Positions 9,149 to 18,535 are shown, counted from the stretch's first letter. The stretch is DNA of 64,000 nt from Aquibaculum arenosum (GCF_029222965.1 NZ_JARHUD010000007.1:62001-126000); one strand, 5' to 3'. Notes: a model not told the origin generated them from the letters alone. Program-made: numbers and translations.

Positions 9149-9630
9149 GCAGCAGTCTGCTTGTTATAAGGCCCTACGTGCGTGATGACCTCGATGCGAC
9201 GATCGAGATCTTCCTTCGGGCGATTCAGGAAACGGCTTCGGCAGATTACACGCCCGCGCAAGTAAATGCCTGGGCGCAAGTGAACAAGGATTCCTGGATA
9301 AAGCGGCGGCAAGGCCGTGCCATCTGGATGGCGTTGGTCGACAATACTCCTGCGGGATTCGCTGAATTTGAGCCGGACGGCCACATCGACATGCTGTTCG
9401 TCCATCCCTCGTTTGGCGGGACAGGCGTGGCCGCAGCCCTGCTCAGAACCATCGAGCAGGCTGCGATTCAGCGAGGCGCGCCTCAACTGTTTACGGAAGC
9501 CAGCATCACGGCGCGCGGCTTCTTCGAACGGCAGGGGTTTCGGACGATTGCCGCGCAAAGTGTCCCCTGTAGAGGGGAAAGCTTGACGAACTACCGGATG
9601 GAAAAAATTATTCAGGCGCCAAGCTGTTAG
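9145..9630 (+). CDS. GNAT-family N-acetyltransferase
   Basis: A 161-residue acetyltransferase that moves an acetyl group from acetyl-CoA to an amine. The GNAT core is visible as IDMLFVHPSFGGTGVAAALL near residues 75-95, where the Gly-rich R/Q-x-x-G-x-G/A position is FGGTGVA, followed by TEASITARGFFERQGF (motif B). Translation most likely starts at the TTG that overlaps the stop of the acetamidase gene (TTGA), a coupled start. The substrate is not evident; the link to an amidase and a deacylase suggests a small amine or amino acid. A short AT-richer gap separates it from kdgK. Confidence 0.85.
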   Translation: MSSSLLVIRPYVRDDLDATIEIFLRAIQETASADYTPAQVNAWAQVNKDSWIKRRQGRAIWMALVDNTPAGFAEFEPDGHIDMLFVHPSFGGTGVAAALLRTIEQAAIQRGAPQLFTEASITARGFFERQGFRTIAAQSVPCRGESLTNYRMEKIIQAPSC

Positions 9631-9656
9631 CGCCAGTTGCTACAAGGGGAGGGGAA

Positions 9657-10595
9657 GTGGAGCCATTCGATATTGTGGGCCTAGGCGAGCCGATGGTCGA
9701 GTTCAGCCAAGTGCCGGGCTCGGCCGAGCGCCGCAACTATCTCCAGGGGTTCGGTGGCGACACGTCGAACGCGGTGATTACCGCCGCCCGTCAATCCGCG
9801 CGCTGTGGCTTCGTGACCGCGCTGGGTCACGACCCATTCGGCGATGCACTGGAGGAGCTCTGGACTGAGGAAGGTGTGGATTGCAGTGGTGTTGTGCGGT
9901 TTGCGCAGGCACCCACGGGCATATACTTCATCACCCACGGCCCCGACGGCCACGCCTTCACCTACTGCCGCGCGGGTTCAGCCGCCAGTCGTCTCGGGCC
10001 CGAGGATCTGCCATTGCCGGTCTTGCGCAACTCCGGTTTCCTTCATGTCTCTGGCATCAGCCAGGCCATTTCCGACCGGGCCTGCGACGGCGTGTTTCGC
10101 GCGATCGATGAGGTGCGCGCGGCCGGCGGACGCATCTCCTATGATACCAACCTGCGCCGGCAGCTCTGGCCGTTGCCCCGTGCGCGGGCCGTCATTCACG
10201 AAGCCATACGTGGAGTGGACGTCGCACTGCCAGGGCTGGATGACGCGCTCGCCCTGACTGGGCTGAGCGATCCGGAGGCCATCGTCGACTTCTACCTGGG
10301 TCTGGATTGTCGTCTGGTCGCGCTCAAGCTGGGGGCCAAGGGAGTGCTGCTTGCCACGGGGGAGCGGCGCGCGCTGGTCCCGGGCTTCCCGGTGGAGGCC
10401 GTGGACGCCAGCGGCGCGGGCGATTGCTTCGATGGCGCCTTCCTGGCCGAACTTACGCGCGGAACGGATCCTTTCGACGCGGCGCGCTATGCCAATGCCG
10501 CCGCCGCCCTGTCCACCACCGGCTACGGTGCCGTGGCGCCCATACCCAGACGCGCCGAGGTGGAAGCCTTTCTTGCCCAAAGGAGCGAGGCATGA
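9657..10595 (+). CDS. kdgK: 2-keto-3-deoxygluconate kinase (PfkB-family sugar kinase)
   Basis: A 312-residue PfkB/ribokinase-type sugar kinase, probably phosphorylating 2-keto-3-deoxygluconate to KDPG, the substrate of the aldolase encoded next. It opens with FDIVGLGEPMVEFSQ, has the GGDTSNA substrate motif near residue 32, a mid-region ISYDTNLRRQLW typical of KDG kinases, and the catalytic signature VDASGAGDCFDGAFLAEL near residue 250, where the Asp of GAGD is the base. It starts at GTG after a GGGGAGGGGAAG-like purine run. Stop and start overlap as ATGA with eda, indicating translational coupling. The pairing with KDPG aldolase makes the KDG assignment much more likely than fructokinase. 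Confidence 0.85.
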   Translation: MEPFDIVGLGEPMVEFSQVPGSAERRNYLQGFGGDTSNAVITAARQSARCGFVTALGHDPFGDALEELWTEEGVDCSGVVRFAQAPTGIYFITHGPDGHAFTYCRAGSAASRLGPEDLPLPVLRNSGFLHVSGISQAISDRACDGVFRAIDEVRAAGGRISYDTNLRRQLWPLPRARAVIHEAIRGVDVALPGLDDALALTGLSDPEAIVDFYLGLDCRLVALKLGAKGVLLATGERRALVPGFPVEAVDASGAGDCFDGAFLAELTRGTDPFDAARYANAAAALSTTGYGAVAPIPRRAEVEAFLAQRSEA

Positions 10596-11224
10596 CCTTC
10601 GCCATGGCCGGTCTGCTGGATCGGGCTCCGGTGATACCCGTGCTGACGCTGGAGCGGGTGGAGGATGCGGTGCCACTTGGAAAGGCTCTGTTGGCCGGGG
10701 GCTTGCCGGTGATCGAGATCACCCTGCGCTCGGCGGCAGCCCTGGATGCCGCGCGGGCCATGATTCAGGCACTTCCCGACGCGCTGGTCGGTTTGGGCAC
10801 CGTGCTAGATCGCGCTCAGCTGCACGCCGCTGCCGAAATCGGCGCGGCCTTCGCGGTCAGCCCCGGCGCCTCAGCCGGATTGTTGCAGGCGGCGCAAGCG
10901 GAAGACATGCCACCTCTTCTGCCGGGCGCTGCGACTGCAGGAGAGGTGATGACTCTGCGGGAAGCAGGCTATAGGGATATGAAGTTCTTCCCGGCCGAAG
11001 TCGCGGGTGGCATTGCCTGGCTTAAGGCAGTGCAGCCGGTCTTTCCCGATTGCCGCTTCTGTCCCACCGGTGGAGTCAGCGCCGAGCGCGCGCCGGACTA
11101 CCTGTCGCTGGACAATGTTGCCTGCGTTGGCGGCTCCTGGATCGCGCCGTCTGCGGCCATCCGCCGGGGGGCCTGGGAGGAGATTGAACAGCGAGCCCGT
11201 GCGGCGGCAGGAGTGAAGAAATGA
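10592..11224 (+). CDS. eda: KDPG aldolase (2-dehydro-3-deoxy-phosphogluconate aldolase)
   Basis: A 210-residue class I aldolase of the Entner-Doudoroff pathway, splitting KDPG into pyruvate and glyceraldehyde-3-phosphate. VIPVLTLERVEDAV and GLPVIEITLRS at the N-terminus (with the conserved Glu and Arg), GLGTVLDRAQ, and the Schiff-base Lys in YRDMKFFPAEVAGG near residue 130 are all diagnostic, as is FCPTGGVS near the phosphate site. The start is the ATG overlapping the kdgK stop; a longer frame upstream only reads through kdgK. The gene overlaps the following SDR by four bases. Together with kdgK it forms the lower arm of a hexuronate or aldonate pathway. Confidence 0.92.
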   Translation: MTFAMAGLLDRAPVIPVLTLERVEDAVPLGKALLAGGLPVIEITLRSAAALDAARAMIQALPDALVGLGTVLDRAQLHAAAEIGAAFAVSPGASAGLLQAAQAEDMPPLLPGAATAGEVMTLREAGYRDMKFFPAEVAGGIAWLKAVQPVFPDCRFCPTGGVSAERAPDYLSLDNVACVGGSWIAPSAAIRRGAWEEIEQRARAAAGVKK

Positions 11225-11928
11225 GCGACGGCAAGAAGCTGGCACTGGTCACCGGCGGAACCCGGGGCATTGGCCTGGGGATAGCAGAAGGACTGCTCGA
11301 AGCCGGATGGGAGGTGCTGGCGGCTGGTCTTCATCCGCTCGATGCTCCGGCGCGCCCGGGCATGACGACAACCCATCTGGACGTTACCGATCAGGCGGCG
11401 GTGGACGCGCTGGTTTCCGGTCTCGACCGCCTGGATGCGCTGGTGAACTGCGCCGGCATCATTGGCCGCGGCGGGGCGGAGTATGATGTCGAGACCTTTC
11501 AGAAGGTGGTGGAGGTGAACCTCACCGGCACCATGCGCCTGTGCGTGGCCTGCCGGCCGCTGTTGACGAAAAGCGGCGGCGCGATCGTTAACACCGCCTC
11601 GATGCTGAGCTTCTTCGGTGGCCCGATGGTGCCGGCCTACACAGCGAGCAAGGGCGGCGTGGCCCAGTTGACCAAGGCGTTGGCTGCCGCCTGGGCCGCC
11701 GAAGGCATCCGGGTCAATGCCGTGGCCCCTGGCTGGATCTCGACCGACCTGACCCGCCCCCTGCAGGAGGATGAAGCGCGCAATGCCGCCATCCTGGCCC
11801 GAACACCGCAGGGGCGCTGGGGGACGCCGCAGGATATCGGCGGCGCGGTCGCCTTCCTCTGCTCCGACGCCGCCGCTTTCGTCAACGGGGTGGTCTTGCC
11901 CGTGGACGGGGGCTATCTGACAGTCTGA
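11221..11928 (+). CDS. SDR-family oxidoreductase, sugar-acid dehydrogenase-like
   Basis: A 235-residue short-chain dehydrogenase. The Rossmann motif is VTGGTRGIGLGIAEGL, the NNAG-like motif reads VNCAGIIG, and the catalytic triad is Ser in NTASMLS plus Tyr and Lys in PAYTASKGG. The C-terminus VVLPVDGGYLTV is typical of classical SDRs. It lies in a tight operon behind kdgK and eda (four-base overlaps), so it probably oxidises a sugar, lactone precursor or deoxy-keto-sugar acid, much as KduD or L-fucose dehydrogenase do. The substrate is inferred from context only; an NAD preference would fit an acidic residue after beta-2, which is not obvious here. Confidence 0.85.
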   Translation: MSDGKKLALVTGGTRGIGLGIAEGLLEAGWEVLAAGLHPLDAPARPGMTTTHLDVTDQAAVDALVSGLDRLDALVNCAGIIGRGGAEYDVETFQKVVEVNLTGTMRLCVACRPLLTKSGGAIVNTASMLSFFGGPMVPAYTASKGGVAQLTKALAAAWAAEGIRVNAVAPGWISTDLTRPLQEDEARNAAILARTPQGRWGTPQDIGGAVAFLCSDAAAFVNGVVLPVDGGYLTV

Positions 11929-11995
11929 GTTTCCCTGCGTAGGAGGGCGCCTTCCCGGACGCCCGGTCCACGCGCCACTGCTTTGAGAGGTCCCG

Positions 11996-12481
11996 ATGAG
12001 CCCATCGACCCATCCGCTTTCGCCGAAGGAAATCGTGCAGACCGCCATCCCGGAAGATGAGCGTGTCTGGGTGCCGCAGGCACCGAACGTCTGGTTCCGG
12101 CCCCTGATGCTCAACACCGTGGCCGGACAGTGGTGCAACCTGTTGCGGGTGCGCAAGGCGGGCGTGCTGAGCCGCCACCTGCATCCGGCACCGGTCCACG
12201 GTTTCGTGCTGAAAGGCTCCTGGTACTATCGCGAGCACGACTGGGTGGCGCGCGCCGGTGACTACGTCTTCGAGCCGCCGGGCGAAACCCACACGCTGGT
12301 CGTGCCCGACGACGTGGAGGAGATGATCACCTTCTTCAACATCTCCGGCTGCATGTACTACGTGGACGAAGACGGTAATCACACCGGCTTCGAGGACGTC
12401 TTCGCCAAGATCGACATGTGCCGCCGCCACTACGAAGAGGTGGGGCTCGGTGCAGACTATCTGGATCAGTTCATTCGGTGA
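11996..12481 (+). CDS. Cupin of the 2,4'-dihydroxyacetophenone dioxygenase family
   Basis: A 161-residue single-domain cupin. The metal-binding motif is visible as SRHLHPAPVHGFVLKGSW, giving the H-x-H-x(3-4)-H ligands near residues 60-66, and the second cupin motif is FEPPGETHTL. The closing region with MYYVDEDGNHTGFEDVF matches proteins annotated as 2,4'-dihydroxyacetophenone dioxygenases, which cleave a carbon-carbon bond next to a ketone with O2. Many genomic members are not aromatic dioxygenases, so the activity is unproven. It follows the SDR by 67 bases in the same direction and may act on a keto-sugar intermediate. It is convergent with gltB. Confidence 0.75.
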   Translation: MSPSTHPLSPKEIVQTAIPEDERVWVPQAPNVWFRPLMLNTVAGQWCNLLRVRKAGVLSRHLHPAPVHGFVLKGSWYYREHDWVARAGDYVFEPPGETHTLVVPDDVEEMITFFNISGCMYYVDEDGNHTGFEDVFAKIDMCRRHYEEVGLGADYLDQFIR

Positions 12482-12501
12482 TCAGCTACGCCTAAGTAGA
12501 G

Positions 12502-12524
12502 GAGCGGGCCTTTATGCCCGCTTC
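12502..12524. terminator. Short hairpin between convergent cupin and gltB
   Basis: AGCGGGC (12503-12509) pairs with GCCCGCT (12516-12522) around a CTTTAT loop. The stem overlaps the last codons of gltB and follows the cupin gene by ~20 bases. It has no long T-run, so termination efficiency is uncertain; the position between two convergent genes makes a shared terminator plausible. Confidence 0.4.
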
Positions 12525-15500
12525 TCCCGCGCCTCCAGGGAGACCGGGTGCTCCAGGCGGTGCAGCATTTCCTGGGGCACGACCTGCCAGAAGTGAGGCT
12601 GTTCCCGCTCCCAATCGATCAGCAGACGCTCGGCGAAGCTGCTCTGGGTTTCGCGCACATGCTCGGCGATCAGCTCACGCAACAGCGAATCATAGTGTGG
12701 TGTCTCGATACGCTGGTAGATCACGCTGTCGGCGTTGATGCGCAGGGGCAGCTTCTCCTCCGGATCGTAGACGAAGGCCATGCCGCCGGTCATCCCAGCC
12801 GCGAAGTTGAAGCCAACGCCGCCCAGAATGGCGACCGTGCCGCCGGTCATGTACTCGCAGCCATTGGAGCCGCAGCCCTCGACCACCGCCACGGCGCCCG
12901 AGTTGCGCACGCAGAAGCGCTCGCCCGCCTGGCCGGCGGCAAAGAGCTTTCCGGCCGTGGCGCCATAGAGCACGGTGTTGCCAATGATGGTGTTGTCCTG
13001 GGTGCTGAGCGGACTTTTGGTCATGGGCCGCACGACGATGCTGCCGCCGGACAGGCCCTTGCCCACGTAGTCATTGGCATCGCCGAAGACTTCGAGCTTG
13101 AGACCCTGGACCGCCCAGGCGCCTAGTGACTGACCGGCCGAGCCACGCAGACGCACGGTGATGTGGCCAGGCTGGAGGCCCTGCATACCGAAGCGCCGGG
13201 TGATCATGGCCGACAGCCGGGTGCCGATAGCCCGGTGCGTGTTTCGGATCGTGTACTGGAGCTGCATCTTTTCCCGATCGCGGAACAGCGGTTCGGCATC
13301 CTGGATCATCTGGGCGTCCAGGGTATCGGGGACCTCGTTGCGCCCCTCCAAGGTGCAATGGGTCGGCAGGCCGCCACCGTCCGGCTTGGCCAGAAGCGGG
13401 TTGAGGTCGAGGTCGTCGAGATGCGGTGCACCCCGACTGACCTGGCTCAGCAGATCGGTCCGACCCACAACCTCATCCAGAGAGCGCAAGCCAAGCTCGG
13501 CGAGAATCTCGCGCACCTCCTCGGCGATGAAGGAGAAGAGATTAACCACTTTCTCCGGCGTGCCGACGAACTTCTGCCGCAGGGCGGAGTCCTGGGTGCA
13601 CACGCCCACGGGGCAGGTGTTGGAATGACACTGGCGCACCATGATGCAGCCCATGGCGACCAGGGAGGCCGTGCCGACGCCATACTCTTCGGCGCCCAGC
13701 ATTGCCGCGATCACCACGTCCCGGCCGGTCTTGATGCCGCCGTCGGTACGCAGGCGCACCTTGTGGCGCAGGCGGTTGAGGGTGAGCACCTGGTGCACCT
13801 CGGTCAGACCCATCTCCCAGGGCACGCCAGCATACTTGATCGAGGTTTGCGGGCTGGCACCGGTGCCGCCGTTGTGACCTGAGATCAAAATGACGTCCGC
13901 CTTGGCCTTGGCCACGCCGGCCGCGATTGTGCCGATGCCCGAGCGAGCCACGAGCTTCACGCAGACCTTGGCGTCCGGGTTGATCTGCTTCAGGTCGTAG
14001 ATGAGCTGAGCCAGATCCTCGATGGAATAGATGTCGTGGTGCGGCGGCGGGGAGATCAGCATGACGCCCGGCGTCGAGTGCCGCAGCTTTGCGATCATCT
14101 CGGTCACCTTGAAGCCGGGAAGCTGGCCGCCTTCGCCGGGCTTCGCGCCCTGGGCCACCTTGATCTCGATCTCACGGCACTGGTTGAGGTACTCGGCCGT
14201 CACCCCGAAGCGGCCGGAGGCCACCTGCTTAATGGCGGAGTTCTCATTGTCCCCGTTCGGGTGGGGTGTGAAGCGGGAGGGATCCTCGCCGCCTTCGCCG
14301 CTGTCGGATTTTGCGCCGATGCGGTTCATGGCGATGTTGAGGGCGCCGTGCGCCTCAGGGGAGAGTGCGCCCAGGCTCATGCCGGGCGTAACGAAGCGCT
14401 TGCGGATCGCAGTGATCGATTCGACCTCTTCCACCGAGATCGGCGTCAGCTTCTCCTTCTTGAAGTCCATCAGATCGCGCAGCGAGGAGGGCGGCAGCTT
14501 GCTGTTTCCTTCACTGAACTTCTTGTAGGTCGAGTAGCTGTCGTTGGCGACCGCAGCCTGCAGGGTGTGGATCAGGCCCGCTTCCCAGGCATGGTGCTCG
14601 CCGCCCCGGCGATAGCGGTAGAAGCCGCCCACCGGCAACACGATCACTGATTGTGACCAGGCGCGGCGATGCGCCTCGATGGTCATGCCCTGGATGCCGG
14701 TCAGGCCGATGCCGGAAATGCGGCTGGGCATGCCGGGGAAGAACTCATCCACCAGGGTGCGGGAGAGGCCGACGGCCTCAAAGTTGTAGCCGCCGCGGTA
14801 GGAGGAGATCACCGAGATGCCCATCTTGGACATGATCTTGAGCAGCCCCTCATCGACCGCCTGGATGTAGCGCTCGACCGCCCGCGTCAGGTCCATGTCA
14901 CCGAAGAGACCGCGCGCGTGGCGGTCGGCTATGGCGTCCTGGGCCAGGTAGGCGTTCACCGTCGTCGCGCCGACACCGATCAGGACGGCAAAGTAGTGCA
15001 CGTCGATGCACTCGCCGCAGCGAATGTTCACGCTGGTGAAGGTGCGCAGACGCTCGCGCATCAGATGGGTGTGCACCGCCGCGGTGGCGAGGATCATCGG
15101 GATGGCCGCCTTGTCGGCCGCCGTGTGCTCGTCGGTGAGGATGACGTGGGTCTTGCCGCCGCGCACGGCGTCCTCAGCCTCGCGCTGGATCCGGCTCAAG
15201 CCCTGCCGCAGAGCTGTATCACCACCCTCGGGATCGAAGGTGCAGTCGATCTCCGCTGCAGTCTCGCCCATGTAGTCGCGCATCGCCAGGAACTCGGCGT
15301 TGGAGAGCACAGGCGAATCGAGCTGCAGCAGGCGGCACTGGGTCTCGTCCTCGGCCAGGATGTTGCCGAGGTTGCCCAGGCGGGTCTTCAGCGCCATGAC
15401 CCGACGTTCGCGCAGGGAATCGATCGGCGGATTAGTGACCTGGCTGAAGTTCTGGCGGAAGAAGTGGTGCAGGCCGCGGTAGCGATCGGAAAGCACCGCC

Positions 15501-17056
15501 AGCGGGGTGTCGTCGCCCATGGAGCCGACCGCTTCCTTGGCGGTCTCCACCATGGGGTGGAGGATGAGCTCCAGGTCCTCCATGGAGATGCCGTAGGTGA
15601 GTTGCCGGCGGCGCAGGGTGTCGCGGTCGAGCGCAACGGATTCACCCGCATCCGGCCGGATCAAGTCGTCGATGACAGTGATGGAGCCAACCCAGTCGCG
15701 GTAGGGGTGCTGACCGGCGAGGCGGTTCTTGATCTCGCCATCGTGGTAGAGGCGCCCCTCCTGCAGATCGACGGCGAGCATCTGACCGGGGCCGAGGCGG
15801 CCCTTCTCGACGATCTGGGCCTCGTCGATCCGCACCATACCCGTCTCGGAGCCGGCAAAAAGCAGCCCGTCGGCAGTGACGGAGAAACGCAAGGGGCGCA
15901 GGCCGTTGCGATCCATGCCGGCCACGAGCCAGCGGCCGCCATAGCCGCAGATCGCCGCCGGTCCGTCCCAAGGCTCCATGACAGCATTGCAGTAAGAGTA
16001 GAGAGCCTTCCAATCGTCCGGCATGGCCTGGTCTGACGACCAGGCTTCCGGGATCATCATGGTCTTGACCATGGGCAGATCGCGCCCGGCCCGGACCATG
16101 AGCTCGAAGACGGCATCCAGGGCGGCGGAATCGGAACTGCCCGGCTGTACCACCGGCTTCACATCGGAAATCCCCTCGCCGAGCAGACGGTTCTCCAGGC
16201 GGCACTCATGCGCCGTCATCCAGTTCACGTTGCCCTTCAGGGTGTTGATCTCGCCATTGTGCGCGAGAACGCGGAAGGGCTGGGCCAGTCGCCAGGTGGG
16301 GAAGGTGTTGGTGGAGTAGCGCTGGTGAAAAATGGCGAAGTTGGAAACGAAGCGTTCGTCGAGCAGGTCCGGGTAGAAGGTGGAGAGCTGCTCTGCCAGG
16401 AACATCCCCTTGTAGATGATGGAGCGCCCGGACAGGGAGCAGATGTAGAACTCTTTGATCGACTCCTGCTCCACCGCCTTCTCGATCCGGCGGCGGATGA
16501 TGTAGAGGTCGATCTCGAACTGAGCCGCATCCACGCCCTTGGAATTGGCGATGATGATCTGCTCGATCTCCGGGCGAGTCGCGCTCGCCTTTTCCCCGAT
16601 GACCGTGGTGTCGGTGGGAACCTGACGCCAGCCGTAGATGGTGTAGCCGGAGTTGAGGATCTCCCGCTCGACGATGACGCGGCAGCGCTCCTGGGCGTTC
16701 ATGTCGGTGCGCGGCAGGAAGACCATGCCGACGCCGATCTGCCGGTCGCGTGCGCGGTGGCCGGTGCGCTCGATGTGCTCGCGGAAGAAATTGTGTGGGA
16801 TCTGGACGTGAATGCCGGCGCCGTCGCCAGTCATGCCGTCGGCATCCACGGCGCCGCGGTGCCAGACCGCCTTCAGGGCCTCGATGCCTGCCAACACGAC
16901 GTCGCGACGCGGTTTACCGTCAAGCGCGGCGACCATGCCGACGCCGCAGGCGTCGTGTTCGTCGGCGGGATCGTATAGGCCGATGCGGGTAAGGCGCTCA
17001 GCCTCGGCTTCCTGGGCGCGGATCTGGGCGAGGGGCGTGTCGAGGTCGTGCGGCAT
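12512..17056 (-). CDS. gltB: Glutamate synthase (NADPH) large subunit
   Basis: A 1514-residue large subunit of GOGAT, which transfers the amide nitrogen of glutamine to 2-oxoglutarate to yield glutamate. After a ~36-residue propeptide the class II glutaminase domain starts at Cys in DACGVGMV. The central and FMN-binding synthase domains follow (GISMEDLELILHPMVE; SGHNGGTGASPQTSIKYAG), with the 3Fe-4S ligands in CIMVRQCHSNTCPVGVC near residue 1140 and the C-terminal GXGXG beta-helix domain (GGSIVVRP, GGTVAILGGVG). Length is exactly typical. It lies 27 bases behind gltD on the minus strand, forming a gltD-gltB operon for ammonia assimilation. Confidence 0.98.
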   Translation of the reverse strand: MPHDLDTPLAQIRAQEAEAERLTRIGLYDPADEHDACGVGMVAALDGKPRRDVVLAGIEALKAVWHRGAVDADGMTGDGAGIHVQIPHNFFREHIERTGHRARDRQIGVGMVFLPRTDMNAQERCRVIVEREILNSGYTIYGWRQVPTDTTVIGEKASATRPEIEQIIIANSKGVDAAQFEIDLYIIRRRIEKAVEQESIKEFYICSLSGRSIIYKGMFLAEQLSTFYPDLLDERFVSNFAIFHQRYSTNTFPTWRLAQPFRVLAHNGEINTLKGNVNWMTAHECRLENRLLGEGISDVKPVVQPGSSDSAALDAVFELMVRAGRDLPMVKTMMIPEAWSSDQAMPDDWKALYSYCNAVMEPWDGPAAICGYGGRWLVAGMDRNGLRPLRFSVTADGLLFAGSETGMVRIDEAQIVEKGRLGPGQMLAVDLQEGRLYHDGEIKNRLAGQHPYRDWVGSITVIDDLIRPDAGESVALDRDTLRRRQLTYGISMEDLELILHPMVETAKEAVGSMGDDTPLAVLSDRYRGLHHFFRQNFSQVTNPPIDSLRERRVMALKTRLGNLGNILAEDETQCRLLQLDSPVLSNAEFLAMRDYMGETAAEIDCTFDPEGGDTALRQGLSRIQREAEDAVRGGKTHVILTDEHTAADKAAIPMILATAAVHTHLMRERLRTFTSVNIRCGECIDVHYFAVLIGVGATTVNAYLAQDAIADRHARGLFGDMDLTRAVERYIQAVDEGLLKIMSKMGISVISSYRGGYNFEAVGLSRTLVDEFFPGMPSRISGIGLTGIQGMTIEAHRRAWSQSVIVLPVGGFYRYRRGGEHHAWEAGLIHTLQAAVANDSYSTYKKFSEGNSKLPPSSLRDLMDFKKEKLTPISVEEVESITAIRKRFVTPGMSLGALSPEAHGALNIAMNRIGAKSDSGEGGEDPSRFTPHPNGDNENSAIKQVASGRFGVTAEYLNQCREIEIKVAQGAKPGEGGQLPGFKVTEMIAKLRHSTPGVMLISPPPHHDIYSIEDLAQLIYDLKQINPDAKVCVKLVARSGIGTIAAGVAKAKADVILISGHNGGTGASPQTSIKYAGVPWEMGLTEVHQVLTLNRLRHKVRLRTDGGIKTGRDVVIAAMLGAEEYGVGTASLVAMGCIMVRQCHSNTCPVGVCTQDSALRQKFVGTPEKVVNLFSFIAEEVREILAELGLRSLDEVVGRTDLLSQVSRGAPHLDDLDLNPLLAKPDGGGLPTHCTLEGRNEVPDTLDAQMIQDAEPLFRDREKMQLQYTIRNTHRAIGTRLSAMITRRFGMQGLQPGHITVRLRGSAGQSLGAWAVQGLKLEVFGDANDYVGKGLSGGSIVVRPMTKSPLSTQDNTIIGNTVLYGATAGKLFAAGQAGERFCVRNSGAVAVVEGCGSNGCEYMTGGTVAILGGVGFNFAAGMTGGMAFVYDPEEKLPLRINADSVIYQRIETPHYDSLLRELIAEHVRETQSSFAERLLIDWEREQPHFWQVVPQEMLHRLEHPVSLEAREKRA

Positions 17057-17083
17057 GCTGTTCAGCCTTCCGGTCGAAGGGGA

Positions 17084-18535
17084 TTACGCGGCGGCGCTGG
17101 CGGCGTGCGTGCCGCTCTGGGCGCCGGCCTGGATATAGCGGTCGATGGACTCGGCGGCGTCGCGGCCATCACGAATGGCCCACACGACCAAGGAGGCCCC
17201 TCGCACGATGTCGCCGGCGGCGAAGACTCCGTCGAGATTGCTCATGAGACTGGGGTAGGCGACCTTCACCGTGCCCCAGCGGGTGGTTTCCAGTTCGGGG
17301 CAGTTGAACAGGGTCGGCAGATCCTCAGGATCGAAGCCCAAGGCCTTGACCACCATCTGTGCCGGCAAAGTGAATCCAGAGTCCGCAACGACCTCCGGCG
17401 CCTGACGGCCGGTGGCATCGGCCACCCCCAGGCGCATCTTCAGGGCGCGCACTTCAGCCACGCCGTCACGGCCGTCGAAGGCCTCGGGCGCCGCCAGCCA
17501 GACGAAATCGACACCTTCCTCCTCGGCATTGGCGACTTCGCGCTGGGAACCCGGCATGTTGGCCCGGTTCCGGCGGTAGAGGCATTTGACCGAGCGCGCT
17601 CCCTGGCGCACCGCCGTGCGGACGCAGTCCATGGCGGTGTCGCCGCCGCCGATCACGACCACATCCTTGCCGGCGGCGTCCAGTCGGCCGTCGTCGAATG
17701 CAGGGACCTCATCGCCGAGGCCCTTGCGGTTGGACGCGGTCAGGTAGTCCATGGCCGGCAGCACGTTGTCGAGGCCGGCGCCGGGTAGCATGACGTCGCG
17801 CGCCTTGTAGACGCCGGTGGCAATCAGCACGGCGTCATGCCGCAGGCGCAGCTCCGGAAGGCTGGCATCGCGCCCCACCTCAAAGTTCAGCTTGAAGGTC
17901 ACGCCGGCATCGGCAACCAGGCGTGTGCGGCGCTCCACCACTTCCTTCTCCAGCTTGAAGCTGGGAATGCCGTAGATCAGCAGCCCGCCGGCGCGGTCAT
18001 AGCGGTCATAGATCGTTACCTTATAGCCCTTGGCGCGTAGTTGCTCGGCTGCGGCGAGGCCGGCCGGGCCGGCGCCAATGATGCCCACCGACTGCTCGCG
18101 CTCCTGCGGCGGGCTGACAGGCTTGACCCAGCCCCGCTCCCAGGCGGTGTCGTTGATGTATTTCTCCACCGAGCCGATGGTGACCGTGCCGTGGCCGGCC
18201 TGCTCGATGACGCAGTTGCCCTCGCACAGCCGGTCCTGCGGGCATATGCGCCCGCAGATTTCGGGAAAATTGTTGGTGGCTTGGCTGACCTCATAAGCCT
18301 CCTGCAGGCGGCCCTCCGCCGTGAGCATCAGCCAGTCGGGGATGTTGTTATGAACCGGGCAGTGCACCTGGCAGAAGGGCACGCCGCACTGCGAGCAGCG
18401 CGAAGCCTGCTCGGCCGCCGACTGCGGCTCGAACTCGTCATAGATCTCGCCGAAGTCGCTGCGACGCAGTGTCACCTCCCGCTTGGGCGGCATGTGTCGC
18501 TGCACCTGCGTGAACTGGAGCATCCGGTTCGCCAT
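17084..18535 (-). CDS. gltD: Glutamate synthase (NADPH) small subunit
   Basis: A 483-residue flavoprotein that takes electrons from NADPH and passes them through Fe-S clusters to GltB. The N-terminus carries the cysteine clusters CSQCGVPFCQVHC and CGRICPQDRLCEGNC for two 4Fe-4S centres. The FAD Rossmann motif is GIIGAGPAGLAAAEQL near residue 148 and the NADPH motif is VVIGGGDTAMDCVRTAV near residue 285. I placed the start at the ATG preceded by AGAGG; an in-frame ATG five codons upstream lacks a ribosome-binding site. gltD precedes gltB, the reverse of the E. coli gene order. Confidence 0.95.
   Translation of the reverse strand: MANRMLQFTQVQRHMPPKREVTLRRSDFGEIYDEFEPQSAAEQASRCSQCGVPFCQVHCPVHNNIPDWLMLTAEGRLQEAYEVSQATNNFPEICGRICPQDRLCEGNCVIEQAGHGTVTIGSVEKYINDTAWERGWVKPVSPPQEREQSVGIIGAGPAGLAAAEQLRAKGYKVTIYDRYDRAGGLLIYGIPSFKLEKEVVERRTRLVADAGVTFKLNFEVGRDASLPELRLRHDAVLIATGVYKARDVMLPGAGLDNVLPAMDYLTASNRKGLGDEVPAFDDGRLDAAGKDVVVIGGGDTAMDCVRTAVRQGARSVKCLYRRNRANMPGSQREVANAEEEGVDFVWLAAPEAFDGRDGVAEVRALKMRLGVADATGRQAPEVVADSGFTLPAQMVVKALGFDPEDLPTLFNCPELETTRWGTVKVAYPSLMSNLDGVFAAGDIVRGASLVVWAIRDGRDAAESIDRYIQAGAQSGTHAASAAA

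Noticed and set aside
14669-16036. 455-codon plus-strand frame opposite gltB
   Set aside because: gltB is certain over its full length; the opposite frame is His/Val/Asp-rich without domain features.
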